The position numbers and the translations under genes are program-made. A stretch of 64,000 bases of DNA from Pseudomonas vranovensis DSM 16006 (GTDB lineage: Bacteria; Pseudomonadota; Gammaproteobacteria; Pseudomonadales; Pseudomonadaceae): contig NZ_AUED01000001.1 in the NCBI RefSeq assembly GCF_000425805.1, positions 558,001 to 622,000 on the forward strand, in the 5' to 3' direction. Position 1 is the stretch's first letter; the number at the start of each line of letters is the position of its first letter. Shown piece after piece: positions 20,040 to 30,241 of this stretch. Below the pieces are notes generated by a model. It was given only the letters and a program-made list of their open reading frames with translations, made no database searches and was not told the DNA's origin.

Positions 20040-20153
20040 ATGGGAAACTCGACCAAAGCGGGTAAGAGTGACAGCAGTGTCGATGCCTGGGCGATACTCT
20101 GTCTGATCATCCTGGTAGTCGTGACCGCCGTGTACTGGGTCAGCCACCAGTGA
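20040..20153 (+). CDS. Small single-span membrane protein (37 aa)
   Basis: A short frame starting MGNSTKAGKSDSSVDAW and continuing into one hydrophobic helix (AILCLIILVVVTAVYWV, residues 18-34), ending SHQ. AAGAGG (20027-20032) stands 7 bases before the ATG, and a GC-rich hairpin follows the stop, which together support a real small gene. The N-terminal half is polar and basic, so the C terminus probably faces the periplasm. Function unknown. Confidence 0.65.
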   Translation: MGNSTKAGKSDSSVDAWAILCLIILVVVTAVYWVSHQ

Positions 20154-20177
20154 CATCACGCGATGGGTAACCATGAA

Positions 20178-20206
20178 CCGCCCGCAGAATGGACATCTGC
20201 GGGCGG
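20178..20206. terminator. Hairpin terminator between small membrane gene and DUF2970 gene
   Basis: Perfect 11-base arms CCGCCCGCAGA (20178-20188) and complement (20196-20206) with a 7-base loop, between two convergent small genes. There is only a short T-rich tail. Confidence 0.65.
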
Positions 20207-20214
20207 ATTGCATT

Positions 20215-20433
20215 TCAGCGGGCAGTAAGGTGCATGGCCAGTTGCACCAGCCCCACCAAGACCAGAATGAAAATCAAGGTGAACACGGTGCCCAGCGCGA
20301 TGAAGTGGCTGGCCTTGCCGTGGTTGAAGTCGCGGGCGCGGTTCTTGCCGCTTTGAACGCCAAACGCCGCTGCCAGGATGCTTTGCAGCATCTGCCAGAA
20401 GGTGGGTGGCTTGCCTTGGGCTGGGTCGTCCAT
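20215..20433 (-). CDS. DUF2970 family small membrane protein
   Basis: A 72-residue protein with a short cytosolic N-terminal part (MDDPAQGKPPTFWQMLQSILAAAFGVQS) and one transmembrane helix (about 45-65, FIALGTVFTLIFILVLVGLV). The WQMLxSxLAAAFGVQ motif is typical of DUF2970, a family of unknown function common in gamma- and beta-proteobacteria. AAGGA lies 7 bases before the ATG. It is downstream of, and on the same strand as, nothing closer than metH's 3' REP, so it is probably its own transcript. Confidence 0.82.
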   Translation of the reverse strand: MDDPAQGKPPTFWQMLQSILAAAFGVQSGKNRARDFNHGKASHFIALGTVFTLIFILVLVGLVQLAMHLTAR

Positions 20434-20474
20434 GAGTAAGTCCTTGGTGTAGGAGTTTTCTCAGTCTAGACCGG

Positions 20475-20530
20475 ATCGCGGGGCAAGCCCGCTCCTACCT
20501 TGACCGGTGGGAGCGGGCTTACCCCGCGAT
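20475..20530. repeat. REP-type palindrome (family 1) after metH
   Basis: Twenty-one-base arms (20475-20495 and 20510-20530) with one G/T-type mismatch. It begins 1 base beyond the metH stop, where it can act as a 3' end structure. Confidence 0.88.
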
Positions 20531-20531
20531 T

Positions 20532-23500
20532 TCAGTTCTCGTACCCCAGATTTGGCGCCAGCCAGCGCTCACTCACGTTCAGGTCCTGGCCCTTGCGCGC
20601 GGTGTAGCTCTGCACCTGGTCCTTGTCGACCTTGCCCACGGCAAAGTACTGCGCCTGTGGGTGGGCGAAGTACCAGCCACTGACCGCCGCCGCGGGGAAC
20701 ATGGCGAAGTGTTCGGTAAGGAACACACCGCTGGGGCCGGTCTCGCCGATGGCGGTGCCATCGAGCAGGCGGAACAGGGTTTCTTTCTCGGTGTGGTCAG
20801 GACAGGCCGGGTAGCCCGGGGCAGGGCGGATGCCCGAGTACTGCTCCTTGATCAGTGCTTCGTTGTCCAGGTGCTCGTCCTTGGCGTAGCCCCAGTAGTC
20901 TTTACGCACCTGCTCGTGCAGCCACTCGGCACAGGCTTCGGCCAGGCGGTCGGCCAGGGCCTTGACCATGATCGAATTGTAGTCGTCGCCCTTGTCCTGA
21001 TAGGCCTTGGCCACTTCTTCGGCGCCGATGCCGGCGGTGGTGATAAAGCCACCCACGTAGTCGGTGATGCCGGTTTCCTTGGGTGCGACAAAGTCGGCCA
21101 GGGAGAAGTTGGGCTTGCTGTCCGGCTTGATGGTCTGCTGGCGCAGGTGATGAAGCTGGGCCAGCGGCTGGCCGTCGGCGCCATAGACTTCGATATCGTC
21201 ATGGTTGACCTGGTTGGCCGGCCAGAAGCCGAACACGGCACGGGCGCTGATCAGTTTCTCGTCGATCAGCTTGGCGAGCATCTCCTGGGCGTCTTTGAAC
21301 AAGGCGGTGGCTGCCTCGCCGACCACTTCGTCGGTGAGGATGCGCGGGTACTTGCCCGCCAGGTCCCAGGAGATAAAGAACGGCGTCCAGTCGATGTACT
21401 CGGCCAATACCTTGAGGTCGATGTTCTCCAGCACCTTGACGCCGGTGAAACTCGGCACTGCCGGCTGGTAGCCGGCCCAGTCGTACTTCGGCTTGGCGGC
21501 AATCGACTGCGCGTAGCTCAGGCGCTCGGTACGGGCACTGCGGTTGGCGGTGCGTTCGCGCACGTCGATGTAGTCCAGGCGAGTCTTCTCGACAAAGCCC
21601 GGCTTGAGTTCCTTGGACAGCAGCTGCGTGGCCACACCCACCGCACGCGAGGCGTCGGTCACATACACCACCGCATCGTTGCTGTACTTGGGCTCGATTT
21701 TCACCGCGGTATGCGCCTTGGAGGTGGTCGCGCCACCGATCATCAACGGCAGGTGGAAATCCTGGCGCTGCATTTCGCGGGCAACATGGACCATCTCGTC
21801 CAGCGACGGGGTGATCAGGCCGGACAGCCCGATAATGTCGCACTTCTGCTCGCGAGCGGTCTGCAGGATCTTCTCGGCCGGCACCATCACGCCCAGGTCG
21901 ACGATGTCGTAGCCGTTACAGCCCAGCACCACGCCGACAATGTTCTTGCCGATGTCGTGTACGTCACCCTTGACCGTGGCCATGAGGATCTTGCCCTTGG
22001 CTTCGGGCTTGTCGCCTTTCTCGGCTTCGATGAAGGGGATCAGGTGGGCAACGGCCTGCTTCATGACGCGTGCGGACTTCACCACCTGGGGCAGGAACAT
22101 CTTGCCGGCGCCGAACAGGTCGCCGACCACGTTCATGCCGCTCATCAGCGGGCCCTCGATCACTTCGATGGGCCGCGCGCATTGCTGGCGGCATTCCTCG
22201 GTGTCTTCGACGATAAAGGCGGTAATGCCCTTGACCAGCGCGTGCTCCAGGCGTTTGTCGACCGGCAGCGAGCGCCATTCTTCGTTCTCGACTTCCTTGA
22301 CCGCGCCGCCGCCCTTGTAGTCGTCGGCAATCGCCAGCAGGGCGTCGGTGCCTTCCGGGGTACGGTTGAGCACCACGTCCTCGACCCGCTCGCGCAGCGC
22401 GGGAGGGATCTCGTCGTAGATTTCCAACTGGCCAGCGTTGACGATACCCATGGTCAAGCCATTCTGGATCGCGTGGTAGAGGAACACCGAGTGGATCGCC
22501 TCGCGCACCGGGTTGTTGCCGCGGAACGAGAACGAGACGTTGGACACCCCGCCGGAGCTCAGTGCGTAGGGCAGGTGGTCGCGGATGTAGGCGCAGGCTT
22601 CGATGAAGTCCACGGCATAGTTGTTGTGCTCTTCGATGCCGGTGGCCACGGCGAAGATGTTCGGGTCGAAGATGATGTCTTCAGGCGGGAAGCCCACCTC
22701 ATTGACCAGGATGTCGTAGCTGCGCTGGCAGATCTCGCGCTTGCGCGCGGCGGTGTCGGCCTGGCCGACTTCGTCGAAGGCCATCACCACCACGGCGGCG
22801 CCATAGCGCTTGCACAGTTTGGCGTGATACTTGAAGGCCTCGACGCCTTCCTTCATCGAGATCGAGTTGACGATGCCCTTGCCCTGGATGCACTTGAGGC
22901 CCGCTTCGATCACTTCCCACTTGGAGGAGTCGATCATGATCGGCACGCGCGAGATGTCGGGTTCACCGGCGATCAAATTGAGGAACTTGACCATGGCCGC
23001 CTGGGAATCGAGCATCCCTTCGTCCATGTTGATGTCGATCACCTGGGCACCGGCTTCAACTTGTTGCAGCGCCACTTCCAGGGCTTCGGTGTAGTTCTCT
23101 TCGCGGATCAGCCGGGCGAACTTGGCGGAGCCCGTGATGTTGGTGCGCTCGCCGACGTTGACGAACAGCGAGCTGCGATCGATGGTGAAGGGCTCCAGGC
23201 CCGACAGCCGGCACGCCTTGGGAATGTCCGGGATGGCGCGCGGTGGGTATTTGCCGACCGCTTCGGCAATCGCCTGGATGTGGCCGGGGGTGGTGCCGCA
23301 GCAACCGCCGATGATGTTGAGAAAACCGCTGGCGGCGAACTCCTCGACCACCACGGCCATCTCGGCCGGGGTTTCGTCGTACTCGCCGAAGGCGTTCGGC
23401 AGGCCGGCGTTGGGGTGCGCGGAGACATGGGTGCCGGCCTTGGTCGACAGCTCTTCCAGGTACGGACGCAGGTCCTTGGCGCCGAGAGCACAGTTCAGGC

Positions 23501-24239
23501 CCACCGAGATCGGGTTGGCGTGGCGCACCGAGTTCCAGAAAGCCTCGGTGGTCTGGCCGGACAGGGTGCGGCCGGAGGCATCGGTGATGGTGCCGGAAAT
23601 CATGATTGGCAATTCGAGGCCGTCTTCCTCGAACACCTGCTGCACGGCAAAGATGGCCGCCTTGGCGTTGAGGGTGTCGAAGATGGTCTCGATCAGGATC
23701 AGGTCGGCGCCGCCCTCGATCAGGCCACGGGTGGCCTCGATGTAGTTTTCTACCAACAGATCGAAGGTGACGTTGCGAAAGCCTGGATCGTTGACATCCG
23801 GGGAGATGGAGCAGGTGCGGCTGGTCGGGCCGAGCACGCCGGCAACGAAACGGGGTTTGTCCGGCGTCTCGAGGGTCTTGGCATCGGCGACCTGACGGGC
23901 GATACGCGCGCCTTCGACGTTCAGCTCGTACACCAGCGACTCCATGCCGTAGTCGGCCTGGGAAATCTGCGTGGCGTTGAAGGTATTGGTTTCGAGGATA
24001 TCGGCGCCAGCGTCAAGATAGGCCTTTTCGATGGCGGCGATGACATCCGGGCGCGAGAGCAGCAACAGGTCGTTGTTGCCTTTGACGTCGCTTGGCCAAT
24101 CGGCGAAGCGCGTGCCACGATAGTCGTGTTCCTCGAGGCGGTAGCTTTGGATCATAGTACCCATGCCGCCATCGAGAATCAGAATGCGCTCTTTGAGTGC
24201 TTGCTGAAGTGCTTGGAAACGAGCGCTGCGGTCAGACAT
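20532..24239 (-). CDS. metH: Cobalamin-dependent methionine synthase MetH
   Basis: A 1235-residue, four-module enzyme that transfers methyl from 5-methyltetrahydrofolate to homocysteine through cobalamin. In order: homocysteine domain with zinc-binding [10 protein letters not shown] (about 310-320); pterin-binding domain starting near [13 protein letters not shown]; cobalamin domain with [14 protein letters not shown] (His near residue 760, lower axial ligand); and the C-terminal S-adenosylmethionine activation domain ending [11 protein letters not shown]. Length matches E. coli MetH. It is divergent from cti, and the shared 156-base region carries a MetR-like palindrome and a TATTAT -10 candidate (24281-24276 on this strand). 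Confidence 0.97.
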   Translation of the reverse strand: MSDRSARFQALQQALKERILILDGGMGTMIQSYRLEEHDYRGTRFADWPSDVKGNNDLLLLSRPDVIAAIEKAYLDAGADILETNTFNATQISQADYGMESLVYELNVEGARIARQVADAKTLETPDKPRFVAGVLGPTSRTCSISPDVNDPGFRNVTFDLLVENYIEATRGLIEGGADLILIETIFDTLNAKAAIFAVQQVFEEDGLELPIMISGTITDASGRTLSGQTTEAFWNSVRHANPISVGLNCALGAKDLRPYLEELSTKAGTHVSAHPNAGLPNAFGEYDETPAEMAVVVEEFAASGFLNIIGGCCGTTPGHIQAIAEAVGKYPPRAIPDIPKACRLSGLEPFTIDRSSLFVNVGERTNITGSAKFARLIREENYTEALEVALQQVEAGAQVIDINMDEGMLDSQAAMVKFLNLIAGEPDISRVPIMIDSSKWEVIEAGLKCIQGKGIVNSISMKEGVEAFKYHAKLCKRYGAAVVVMAFDEVGQADTAARKREICQRSYDILVNEVGFPPEDIIFDPNIFAVATGIEEHNNYAVDFIEACAYIRDHLPYALSSGGVSNVSFSFRGNNPVREAIHSVFLYHAIQNGLTMGIVNAGQLEIYDEIPPALRERVEDVVLNRTPEGTDALLAIADDYKGGGAVKEVENEEWRSLPVDKRLEHALVKGITAFIVEDTEECRQQCARPIEVIEGPLMSGMNVVGDLFGAGKMFLPQVVKSARVMKQAVAHLIPFIEAEKGDKPEAKGKILMATVKGDVHDIGKNIVGVVLGCNGYDIVDLGVMVPAEKILQTAREQKCDIIGLSGLITPSLDEMVHVAREMQRQDFHLPLMIGGATTSKAHTAVKIEPKYSNDAVVYVTDASRAVGVATQLLSKELKPGFVEKTRLDYIDVRERTANRSARTERLSYAQSIAAKPKYDWAGYQPAVPSFTGVKVLENIDLKVLAEYIDWTPFFISWDLAGKYPRILTDEVVGEAATALFKDAQEMLAKLIDEKLISARAVFGFWPANQVNHDDIEVYGADGQPLAQLHHLRQQTIKPDSKPNFSLADFVAPKETGITDYVGGFITTAGIGAEEVAKAYQDKGDDYNSIMVKALADRLAEACAEWLHEQVRKDYWGYAKDEHLDNEALIKEQYSGIRPAPGYPACPDHTEKETLFRLLDGTAIGETGPSGVFLTEHFAMFPAAAVSGWYFAHPQAQYFAVGKVDKDQVQSYTARKGQDLNVSERWLAPNLGYEN

Positions 24240-24317
24240 AGGACTACCTGGTCGGGCGAAAACAAAAGTTGCGGAATAATAACAAAGCTGCGCGGTTTTT
24301 AGACGTGTCGAAGGTTT

Positions 24318-24336
24318 ACATGAATTTCATTCATGT
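24318..24336. promoter_or_regulatory. MetR-like palindrome in the metH/cti divergent region
   Basis: ACATGAATTTCATTCATGT is a perfect inverted repeat (8-base arms, 3-base spacer). Its core TGAATTTCATTCA fits the E. coli MetR consensus TGAA-N5-TTCA. It is centred about 58 bases upstream of the predicted metH transcript start, a normal position for a LysR-type activator. Confidence 0.6.
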
Positions 24337-24395
24337 TGGCGCGCCGCCAGCACCGGTAGAATCGTGAAGCTATCAATACCCAGGACATTCGGCAC

Positions 24396-26696
24396 ATGGT
24401 GCATCGTTTACTTGCCGGCGCTTTCGCCCTGTTCATCAGTGGCGCAGCGCTAGGGCAAGCCCCTCAATCGAGCCCGGCTATTTCATATACCCGGGATATC
24501 CAACCGATCTTCACCGAGAAATGCGTGGCCTGCCACGCCTGCAACGACGCTGCCTGCCAGCTCAACCTGGGCAGTGCCGAGGGCGCCTCGCGCGGCGCTT
24601 CGAAGGTGCCGGTGTACCAGGGTGACCGCAGCAAGGCCGTCGCCCCGACGCGGCTTTTCTACGATGCCCAAAGCACCGGGGCCTGGCAGCGCAAGGGTTT
24701 CTACTCGGTGCTCGACAACCAGGGCAGCCAGGCCGCGCTGATGGCACGGATGCTTGAGCTGGGCCACAAGACACCGCTGACGCCCAACGCCAAGCTGCCC
24801 GAAGAGATCGTCCTGGGCCTGAACCGCAACAACATGTGCCCGCAGCCGGGCGAGTTCGACGCCTACGCCGGTGCCCACCCCAAGGAGGGCATGCCACTGG
24901 CGGTCACCGGCCTTACCGATGCCGAGTACCAGACGCTGCAGCGCTGGCTTGCCGCCGGTGCCCCGGTGGAGCACGAGGCGATCCGGCCAAGCGCCACCGA
25001 GGCTGCGCAGATCGCCGACTGGGAAGCGCTGCTCAACCGCCCGGGTTCGACCGAGGCCTTGGTCGGCCGCTGGCTCTATGAGCATTTGTTCCTGGCCCAC
25101 ATCCATTTTGTGGGCGGTGAGCGCGGGCACTTCTTCCAGTGGGTGCGCTCGCGCACGCCCAGCGGCCAGCCGATCGACCTGATCGCCACGCGCCGGCCCA
25201 ACGATCCGCCCGGCACCGACTTCTATTATCGCTTGATGCCGGTGCAAGGCGTGATCGTGCATAAAACCCACATCACCTACCCGATGGGCCCGAACAAGCT
25301 CAAGCGCGTCAAGCAGCTGTTCTACAGCGGCGACTGGCATGCCAATGCACTGCCAGGCTACGGCCCGCGCCACCGCGCCAACCCCTTCGAAACCTTCGAA
25401 GCGATTCCCGCCGTGGCCCGCTATCAGTTCATGCTCGATAACGCCGAGTACTTCGTGCGCACCTTCATCCGTGGCCCGGTGTGCCGCGGCCAGATTGCTA
25501 CCGACGTGATCCGCGACCACTTCTGGGCGCTGTTCCAGGAACCGGCCCATGACCGCTATGTGACCGATGCCGAATACCGCGGCCAGGCCACACCGCTGCT
25601 GGCCATGCCCGGGCAGATCGACGACGTGGGCAGCATCATCAGCCTCTGGCATGCCTACCGCGACAAGCGCAACGAATACGAGAGCCTGCGCCGCGACACC
25701 TACGCCGACCTGCCGCCGCCAAGCTGGTCGACCCTGTGGGCCGGCAACGACAATGCGCTGCTGTCCATCTTCCGTCACTTCGACAGCGCCTCGGTGACCA
25801 AGGGCTTGATTGGCGATGTGCCCAAGACGATGTGGCTGTTCGACTACCCCCTGTTCGAGCGCACCTACTATCAGCTGGCCGTCAACTTCGACGTGTATGG
25901 CAACGTCTCGCACCAGGCGCAGACGCGCCTGTATTTCGACCTTATCCGCAATGGCGCCGAGGTCAACTTCCTGCGCCTGATGCCGGCCGATCAGCGGGGC
26001 GCGATCCTCAGCGACTGGTACCAGAACAGCGGCAAGGTGAAGATGTGGCTGGACTACGAGGATATCGACACCGATACCCCGACGGCCTTGAAGCTGGCAG
26101 CCAATGATCCCAAGCGCGATTTCGGCCTCAAGCTGATCCAGCGCACCGACAGCCTCAACGCCGCCCCCGATCCGATCAACCGTTGCATGAGCGCCTATTG
26201 CTCGCGCCCGGAAATGAGCGAGGAGTTTCGTGGCGTCGAGCAGGCCCTGAGCCGCCTGGTGTCGCGCCCGGCCGCAGGGCTGAAAGTGATCGGCCAGATG
26301 CCCGAGGCGACGATGCTGCGCATCGAGGGGCAGGGCGGCCAGCGCCAGGTCTACAGCCTGCTGCGCAATCGCGCCCACAGCAATGTGGCGTTCATGCTCG
26401 GCGAGGCCTACCGCTACCAGCCGGGCCTGGACAGCCTGACCCTGTACCCGGGCGTGCTCAGCAGCTACCCCAATTTCATCTTCAACATTCCGGCCAGCGA
26501 CGTGCCGGAGTTTGTCGAGGACATGGAACTGGCGCGTGACGATACGGCCAAGTTCGAGCGCCTGGTCATGCGTTGGGGCGTGCGCCGCAGCCATCCGCAG
26601 TTCTGGCAGTACTTCCATGACCTGAGTACGTACATCCAGGAGACTGATCCGGTGGAAGCGGGCGTGCTCGACATGAACCGCTACGAGAACCTCTGA
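24396..26696 (+). CDS. cti: Fatty acid cis/trans isomerase (Cti)
   Basis: A 766-residue periplasmic heme protein that converts cis- to trans-unsaturated fatty acids in membrane phospholipids, stiffening the membrane under solvent or heat stress. It starts with a signal peptide (MVHRLLAGAFALFISGAALG) and carries a c-type heme site Cys43-Val-Ala-Cys46-His47. Length and sequence agree with Pseudomonas Cti. The metH-cti divergent arrangement is the known one for Pseudomonas. A TAGAAT -10 candidate lies at 24357-24362, so the MetR-like palindrome overlaps or abuts its -35 area. Confidence 0.96.
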   Translation: MVHRLLAGAFALFISGAALGQAPQSSPAISYTRDIQPIFTEKCVACHACNDAACQLNLGSAEGASRGASKVPVYQGDRSKAVAPTRLFYDAQSTGAWQRKGFYSVLDNQGSQAALMARMLELGHKTPLTPNAKLPEEIVLGLNRNNMCPQPGEFDAYAGAHPKEGMPLAVTGLTDAEYQTLQRWLAAGAPVEHEAIRPSATEAAQIADWEALLNRPGSTEALVGRWLYEHLFLAHIHFVGGERGHFFQWVRSRTPSGQPIDLIATRRPNDPPGTDFYYRLMPVQGVIVHKTHITYPMGPNKLKRVKQLFYSGDWHANALPGYGPRHRANPFETFEAIPAVARYQFMLDNAEYFVRTFIRGPVCRGQIATDVIRDHFWALFQEPAHDRYVTDAEYRGQATPLLAMPGQIDDVGSIISLWHAYRDKRNEYESLRRDTYADLPPPSWSTLWAGNDNALLSIFRHFDSASVTKGLIGDVPKTMWLFDYPLFERTYYQLAVNFDVYGNVSHQAQTRLYFDLIRNGAEVNFLRLMPADQRGAILSDWYQNSGKVKMWLDYEDIDTDTPTALKLAANDPKRDFGLKLIQRTDSLNAAPDPINRCMSAYCSRPEMSEEFRGVEQALSRLVSRPAAGLKVIGQMPEATMLRIEGQGGQRQVYSLLRNRAHSNVAFMLGEAYRYQPGLDSLTLYPGVLSSYPNFIFNIPASDVPEFVEDMELARDDTAKFERLVMRWGVRRSHPQFWQYFHDLSTYIQETDPVEAGVLDMNRYENL

Positions 26697-26704
26697 GCCT
26701 CGCC

Positions 26705-26733
26705 GCCGGGAAGGTCGGTTGACCTTTCCCGGC
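26705..26733 (+). terminator. Hairpin after cti
   Basis: GCCGGGAAGGTC (26705-26716) pairs with GACCTTTCCCGGC (26721-26733) with one bulged T. It starts 9 bases after the cti stop. A second GC-rich foldback follows near 26757-26785. T tracts are weak. Confidence 0.55.
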
Positions 26734-26806
26734 ATCCTGCGGTCCCACCTGCAAGCGGCCCCGGTTCCGGCCGGGGCTTGGGTGGGATTTTCCAGCAGGT
26801 ATCCGG

Positions 26807-27841
26807 ATGCTGTTTTCGCTTCAAGCCTTGAGGGCGCTCGCCGCCTGGGTGGTGGTCTGTCACCACTTCATGCAGATCTTCTTCGACTTCCATGCCAGTG
26901 GCCCCATCGGCCAGTTCCTCACCGACCGGGGCGCCGTGGGGGTGGACATCTTTTTTGTCATCAGCGGGATGGTGATTTACCTGTCGACCCGCGACAAGGC
27001 CATCGCACCCCAGCGGTTTCTGCTCAACCGGGCGCTGCGTATCGTGCCGGCCTACTGGTTCTACACCGCGTTGATGGGCCTGTTGCTGCTTACGGCGCGG
27101 CAGTGGATGCCGCACCAGGCCGTCGATCTTGAGCATTTCGTGTTGTCGCTGCTGTTCATCCCGGCGGAGAACCCTGGTGGCTACGGTCAGTACCCGACGC
27201 TCAATGTCGGTTGGACCTTGAACTACGAAATGTTCTTCTACCTGTTGTTCTCGCTGGTATTTCTGGTACGCCAGCAGCACCGGGTACTGCTGGTGGCGGT
27301 GGTCTTGCTGCTGGTCAGCGAGGTGCTCACCCGGGCCGGGCTGCTCAATCATTTCTACCGCAACAACATCGTCTACGAGTTCTTGCTGGGGATCGGCATC
27401 GGCGTGCTGTATCGGCGCGGCTGGATTGTCCAGGGCCTGTGGCTGCCGCTGGCGATGCTGGCAATGGCGGCGGTGGCGATACATTTTCTCGATGCGTCGC
27501 GGCGCCTGCTGCACTGGGGCTTGCCCAGTGCCTTGATCGTACTGGCCTGCGTGTCGCTGGAGCCGTACTTCAAGGGCAACCGGTTGCTCAAGGCGCTGGG
27601 CGACAGCTCTTATTCGGTGTACCTGGTGCATGTGCTGGTGCTGTACGGTGGCTGGTTCGCCAGCCAGCGCCTGGGGATGAGCCCTTATGCGGTGTTTGCC
27701 CTGTGCGTGCCGTTGATTGCACTGCTGTCCTGGGGTAGCTACCTGCTGCTGGAAAAGCGCCTTTACCGCCAGTTGAGTGGCTGGTTCGCACCGCCTGCGG
27801 GGGGCCCCGTGCCTGTAACGCTTTCCCGACAAAATTACTAG
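26807..27841 (+). CDS. Acyltransferase family 3 membrane protein (OafA/YrhL-like)
   Basis: A 344-residue inner-membrane protein with about ten hydrophobic segments. It opens LQALRALAAWVVVCHHFMQ, containing the catalytic-type His of the family (HH), followed by GVDIFFVISGMVIY and FLLNRALRIVPAYWF, all standard acyltransferase-3 blocks. Such enzymes move acetyl or other acyl groups onto surface sugars or other exported molecules. The acceptor is unknown; no polysaccharide genes are near. The ATG at 26807 lies 110 bases after cti; no strong ribosome site is seen. Confidence 0.88.
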   Translation: MLFSLQALRALAAWVVVCHHFMQIFFDFHASGPIGQFLTDRGAVGVDIFFVISGMVIYLSTRDKAIAPQRFLLNRALRIVPAYWFYTALMGLLLLTARQWMPHQAVDLEHFVLSLLFIPAENPGGYGQYPTLNVGWTLNYEMFFYLLFSLVFLVRQQHRVLLVAVVLLLVSEVLTRAGLLNHFYRNNIVYEFLLGIGIGVLYRRGWIVQGLWLPLAMLAMAAVAIHFLDASRRLLHWGLPSALIVLACVSLEPYFKGNRLLKALGDSSYSVYLVHVLVLYGGWFASQRLGMSPYAVFALCVPLIALLSWGSYLLLEKRLYRQLSGWFAPPAGGPVPVTLSRQNY

Positions 27842-27889
27842 GACTTTGTTCGGCGCCAAGGTTGGCGTAAACTGCCGGCAAGTCTGTGA

Positions 27890-28483
<594 letters not shown>

Positions 28484-28509
28484 GGGCCTTCTGTTGCCTG
28501 GGTGGCCCT

Positions 28510-28557
28510 TCGCGGGGCAAGCCCGCTCCTACCCGTAGGAGCGGGCTTGCCCCGCGA
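28510..28557. repeat. REP-type palindrome (family 1), longest arms
   Basis: Perfect 23-base arms (28510-28532 and 28535-28557) with a 2-base spacer, forming nearly a cruciform. Located between nfuA and the VOC gene. Confidence 0.92.
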
Positions 28558-28579
28558 TTCCATTTCAAGGGAGGCCCAC

Positions 28580-29083
28580 ATGCAACGCATCCAGACCATC
28601 ACCCCCTGCCTGTGGTTCGACCACCAGGCCGAGCAGGCCGTGCGGTTCTACATCCAGACCTTCGGCGGCTCTTCCAGAATTCTCAGCACCCGCTACTACA
28701 GCGATGTCGGCACCGAAATCCACGGGCGCCCGGCGGGTTCTGTCATGGCGATTTCCTTCGAACTCGACGGCCAGCAGTTCAGTGCGCTCAATGGCGGTCC
28801 GCATTTCAAATTCACTGAGGCCATCTCGCTTCAGGTCAACTGCCAGAGCCAGGCCGAGATCGACCACTACTGGAATACCCTCGGCGAAGAAGGTGACCCG
28901 CAGGCGCAGGTCTGTGGCTGGCTCAAGGACCGTTATGGCCTGAGCTGGCAGGTGGTACCGGTGCGATTGTTCGAGATGATCGAGGATCAGGACGCGGACA
29001 AGGCCGGGCGGGTCATGGCCGCAATGCTGCAAATGAAGAAGATGGACCTCGCGGCACTCGAGCACGCCTACGAGGGCGACTGA
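28580..29083 (+). CDS. VOC family protein (PhnB-like)
   Basis: A 167-residue glyoxalase/bleomycin-resistance-fold protein of the PhnB / '3-demethylubiquinone-9 methyltransferase' type. It opens MQRIQTITPCLWFDHQAEQAVRFYIQTFGG and contains FELDGQQFSALNGGPHFKFTEAIS and WLKDRYGLSWQVVPV, all characteristic. AAGGGAGG (28568-28575) just before the ATG at 28580 decides this start over the longer frame, which begins inside the REP. The reaction is unknown; the proximity to the phosphonate cluster is probably chance, since a gene scar separates them and PhnB-fold proteins are common outside phn operons. Confidence 0.88.
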   Translation: MQRIQTITPCLWFDHQAEQAVRFYIQTFGGSSRILSTRYYSDVGTEIHGRPAGSVMAISFELDGQQFSALNGGPHFKFTEAISLQVNCQSQAEIDHYWNTLGEEGDPQAQVCGWLKDRYGLSWQVVPVRLFEMIEDQDADKAGRVMAAMLQMKKMDLAALEHAYEGD

Positions 29084-29084
29084 A

Positions 29085-29304
29085 TCAGCGTTAGGGGCGC
29101 CATTGGCGAATTGTCGTTCGATCCACTGCTTGAACACCGTGGTCGCCGCGCTGTTGAAGCGGCCGCCGGGGCGCACGGAGTAGACCCCGGCTTCGCTGTC
29201 CAGTTGCCACCAGGCGGCTGGCGCTCAGCTCGCCAATGCTGTACCTGTACCGTTTTAAGTTGCAGCACCTGCGGGCCGCCGGTTCGCTCAAGTTGCACGC
29301 GCAT
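29085..29304 (-). pseudogene. Scar of two decayed genes: quinone oxidoreductase N terminus joined to a LysR-like C terminus
   Basis: On the reverse strand, ATG at 29304 opens RVQLERTGGPQVLQLKTV, the N-terminal strand of zinc-independent NADPH:quinone oxidoreductases, preceded by a weak AGGGT site 14 bases after the complete LysR gene. Similarity stops after about 22 codons. In another frame, from about 29224 to 29093, comes AWWQLDSEAGVYSV...SAATTVFKQWIERQF, which resembles the tail of a LysR-type regulator. In-frame stops interrupt both. A deletion that joined the head of one gene to the tail of another would explain it. The LysR part is the less certain half. Confidence 0.5.
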
Positions 29305-29317
29305 GACCCTGTTCAGT

Positions 29318-30190
29318 TCAGGCGCAGCCCTCGCGTGCACTTACCAGGTCCAGGAATGACGAAATCACCTGGCTGTTGCGCCGCTCTGCCAGGCAGTACA
29401 GGTAGGTTTCGGTGTGTACCGGATCGCCCTGTAGACGGATGGTCTTGATCCGCGCATCGGCAATGAACTCCGCCTCCGACACCGCGCCCACGCCGATCCC
29501 GCGGATCACCGCCTCGCGCAGGGCTTCGCGGCTGCCGATCTCCATCACCACCCGCGGCGTGACCTCATGCTCGACCAAGGCTTTTGCCAGGGCCAGCCGG
29601 GTAGTGGAGCCGCTTTCGCGGTGCAGCAGGGGTTGGCCCTGCAGGGCTTGCAGGGGGACTTCATCGAAGCGGGCCAGCGGGTGCTCGACATGGGCAAACA
29701 GCACCACGGGGTGGCGGGCATACAACTGCGCGCTGAAGGCCGGGTCTTCATGCAGGCCTGCCAGCACCCCCACATCGGTCACATAGTTTTCCAGCTCCGC
29801 CAGCACCGTGGCCGAGTTGCCGACCTTGATCGACAAGTCGATCTGCGGGTACTGGTGGCGATAGGCATCGACCATCTCGATGACATGAAAGGGCCCCACC
29901 GCCCCGATCTTGAGCTGCCCACGATTGAGCTTGCCGGAGTCGCGCAGCAGGTTGAACGCTTCAAGTTCCAGCATGCCCAGTTGCTGGGCGATGGGCAGCA
30001 GTTGGCGACCCACTACCGTCAGCTCGATGCGCCGCCCGCGGCGATGGAACAGCTCGACGTTGTAGTCACGTTCCAGGGCCTGGATCTGCGTGGTTACCGT
30101 TGGCTGGCTCAAACCCAGGGCACGGGCGCCAGCGCTGAAGCTGCCCTGGCGGGCGACGGCGAGAAAGGTGCGCAACTTGGTGGTGGACAT
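29318..30190 (-). CDS. LysR-family regulator, divergent from phnDCE
   Basis: A 290-residue LysR-type regulator: winged helix-turn-helix at residues 3-62 (TFLAVARQGSFSAGARALGLSQPTVTTQIQALE), then an effector-binding domain. It is divergent from phnD with a 114-base gap containing a GTGAC/GTCAC palindrome, the normal LysR layout, so it very likely controls phosphonate uptake. It resembles the second LysR in this cluster (35560-36432) in several blocks, for example [33 protein letters not shown] and the closing CLAERRNSQVISSFLDL. The inducer may be a phosphonate or its breakdown product. Confidence 0.88.
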   Translation of the reverse strand: MSTTKLRTFLAVARQGSFSAGARALGLSQPTVTTQIQALERDYNVELFHRRGRRIELTVVGRQLLPIAQQLGMLELEAFNLLRDSGKLNRGQLKIGAVGPFHVIEMVDAYRHQYPQIDLSIKVGNSATVLAELENYVTDVGVLAGLHEDPAFSAQLYARHPVVLFAHVEHPLARFDEVPLQALQGQPLLHRESGSTTRLALAKALVEHEVTPRVVMEIGSREALREAVIRGIGVGAVSEAEFIADARIKTIRLQGDPVHTETYLYCLAERRNSQVISSFLDLVSAREGCA

Positions 30191-30241
30191 CCATAGCTTC
30201 CATCAATGGTTTTGCGGGAAAACGCATAGTGAATTGAAGCT

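Noticed and set aside
20661..24302. A 1213-codon open frame on the plus strand opposite metH
   Set aside because: It is the antisense shadow of metH in GC-rich DNA; its translation is low-complexity and matches no family, while metH has all its domains.
24240..24395. A cobalamin riboswitch before metH
   Set aside because: The 156-base gap has no B12-box-like sequence and is too short for the full element; a protein-binding palindrome is the better reading.
24483..26735. A 750-codon open frame on the minus strand opposite cti
   Set aside because: Shadow of cti caused by high GC; no recognisable protein features.
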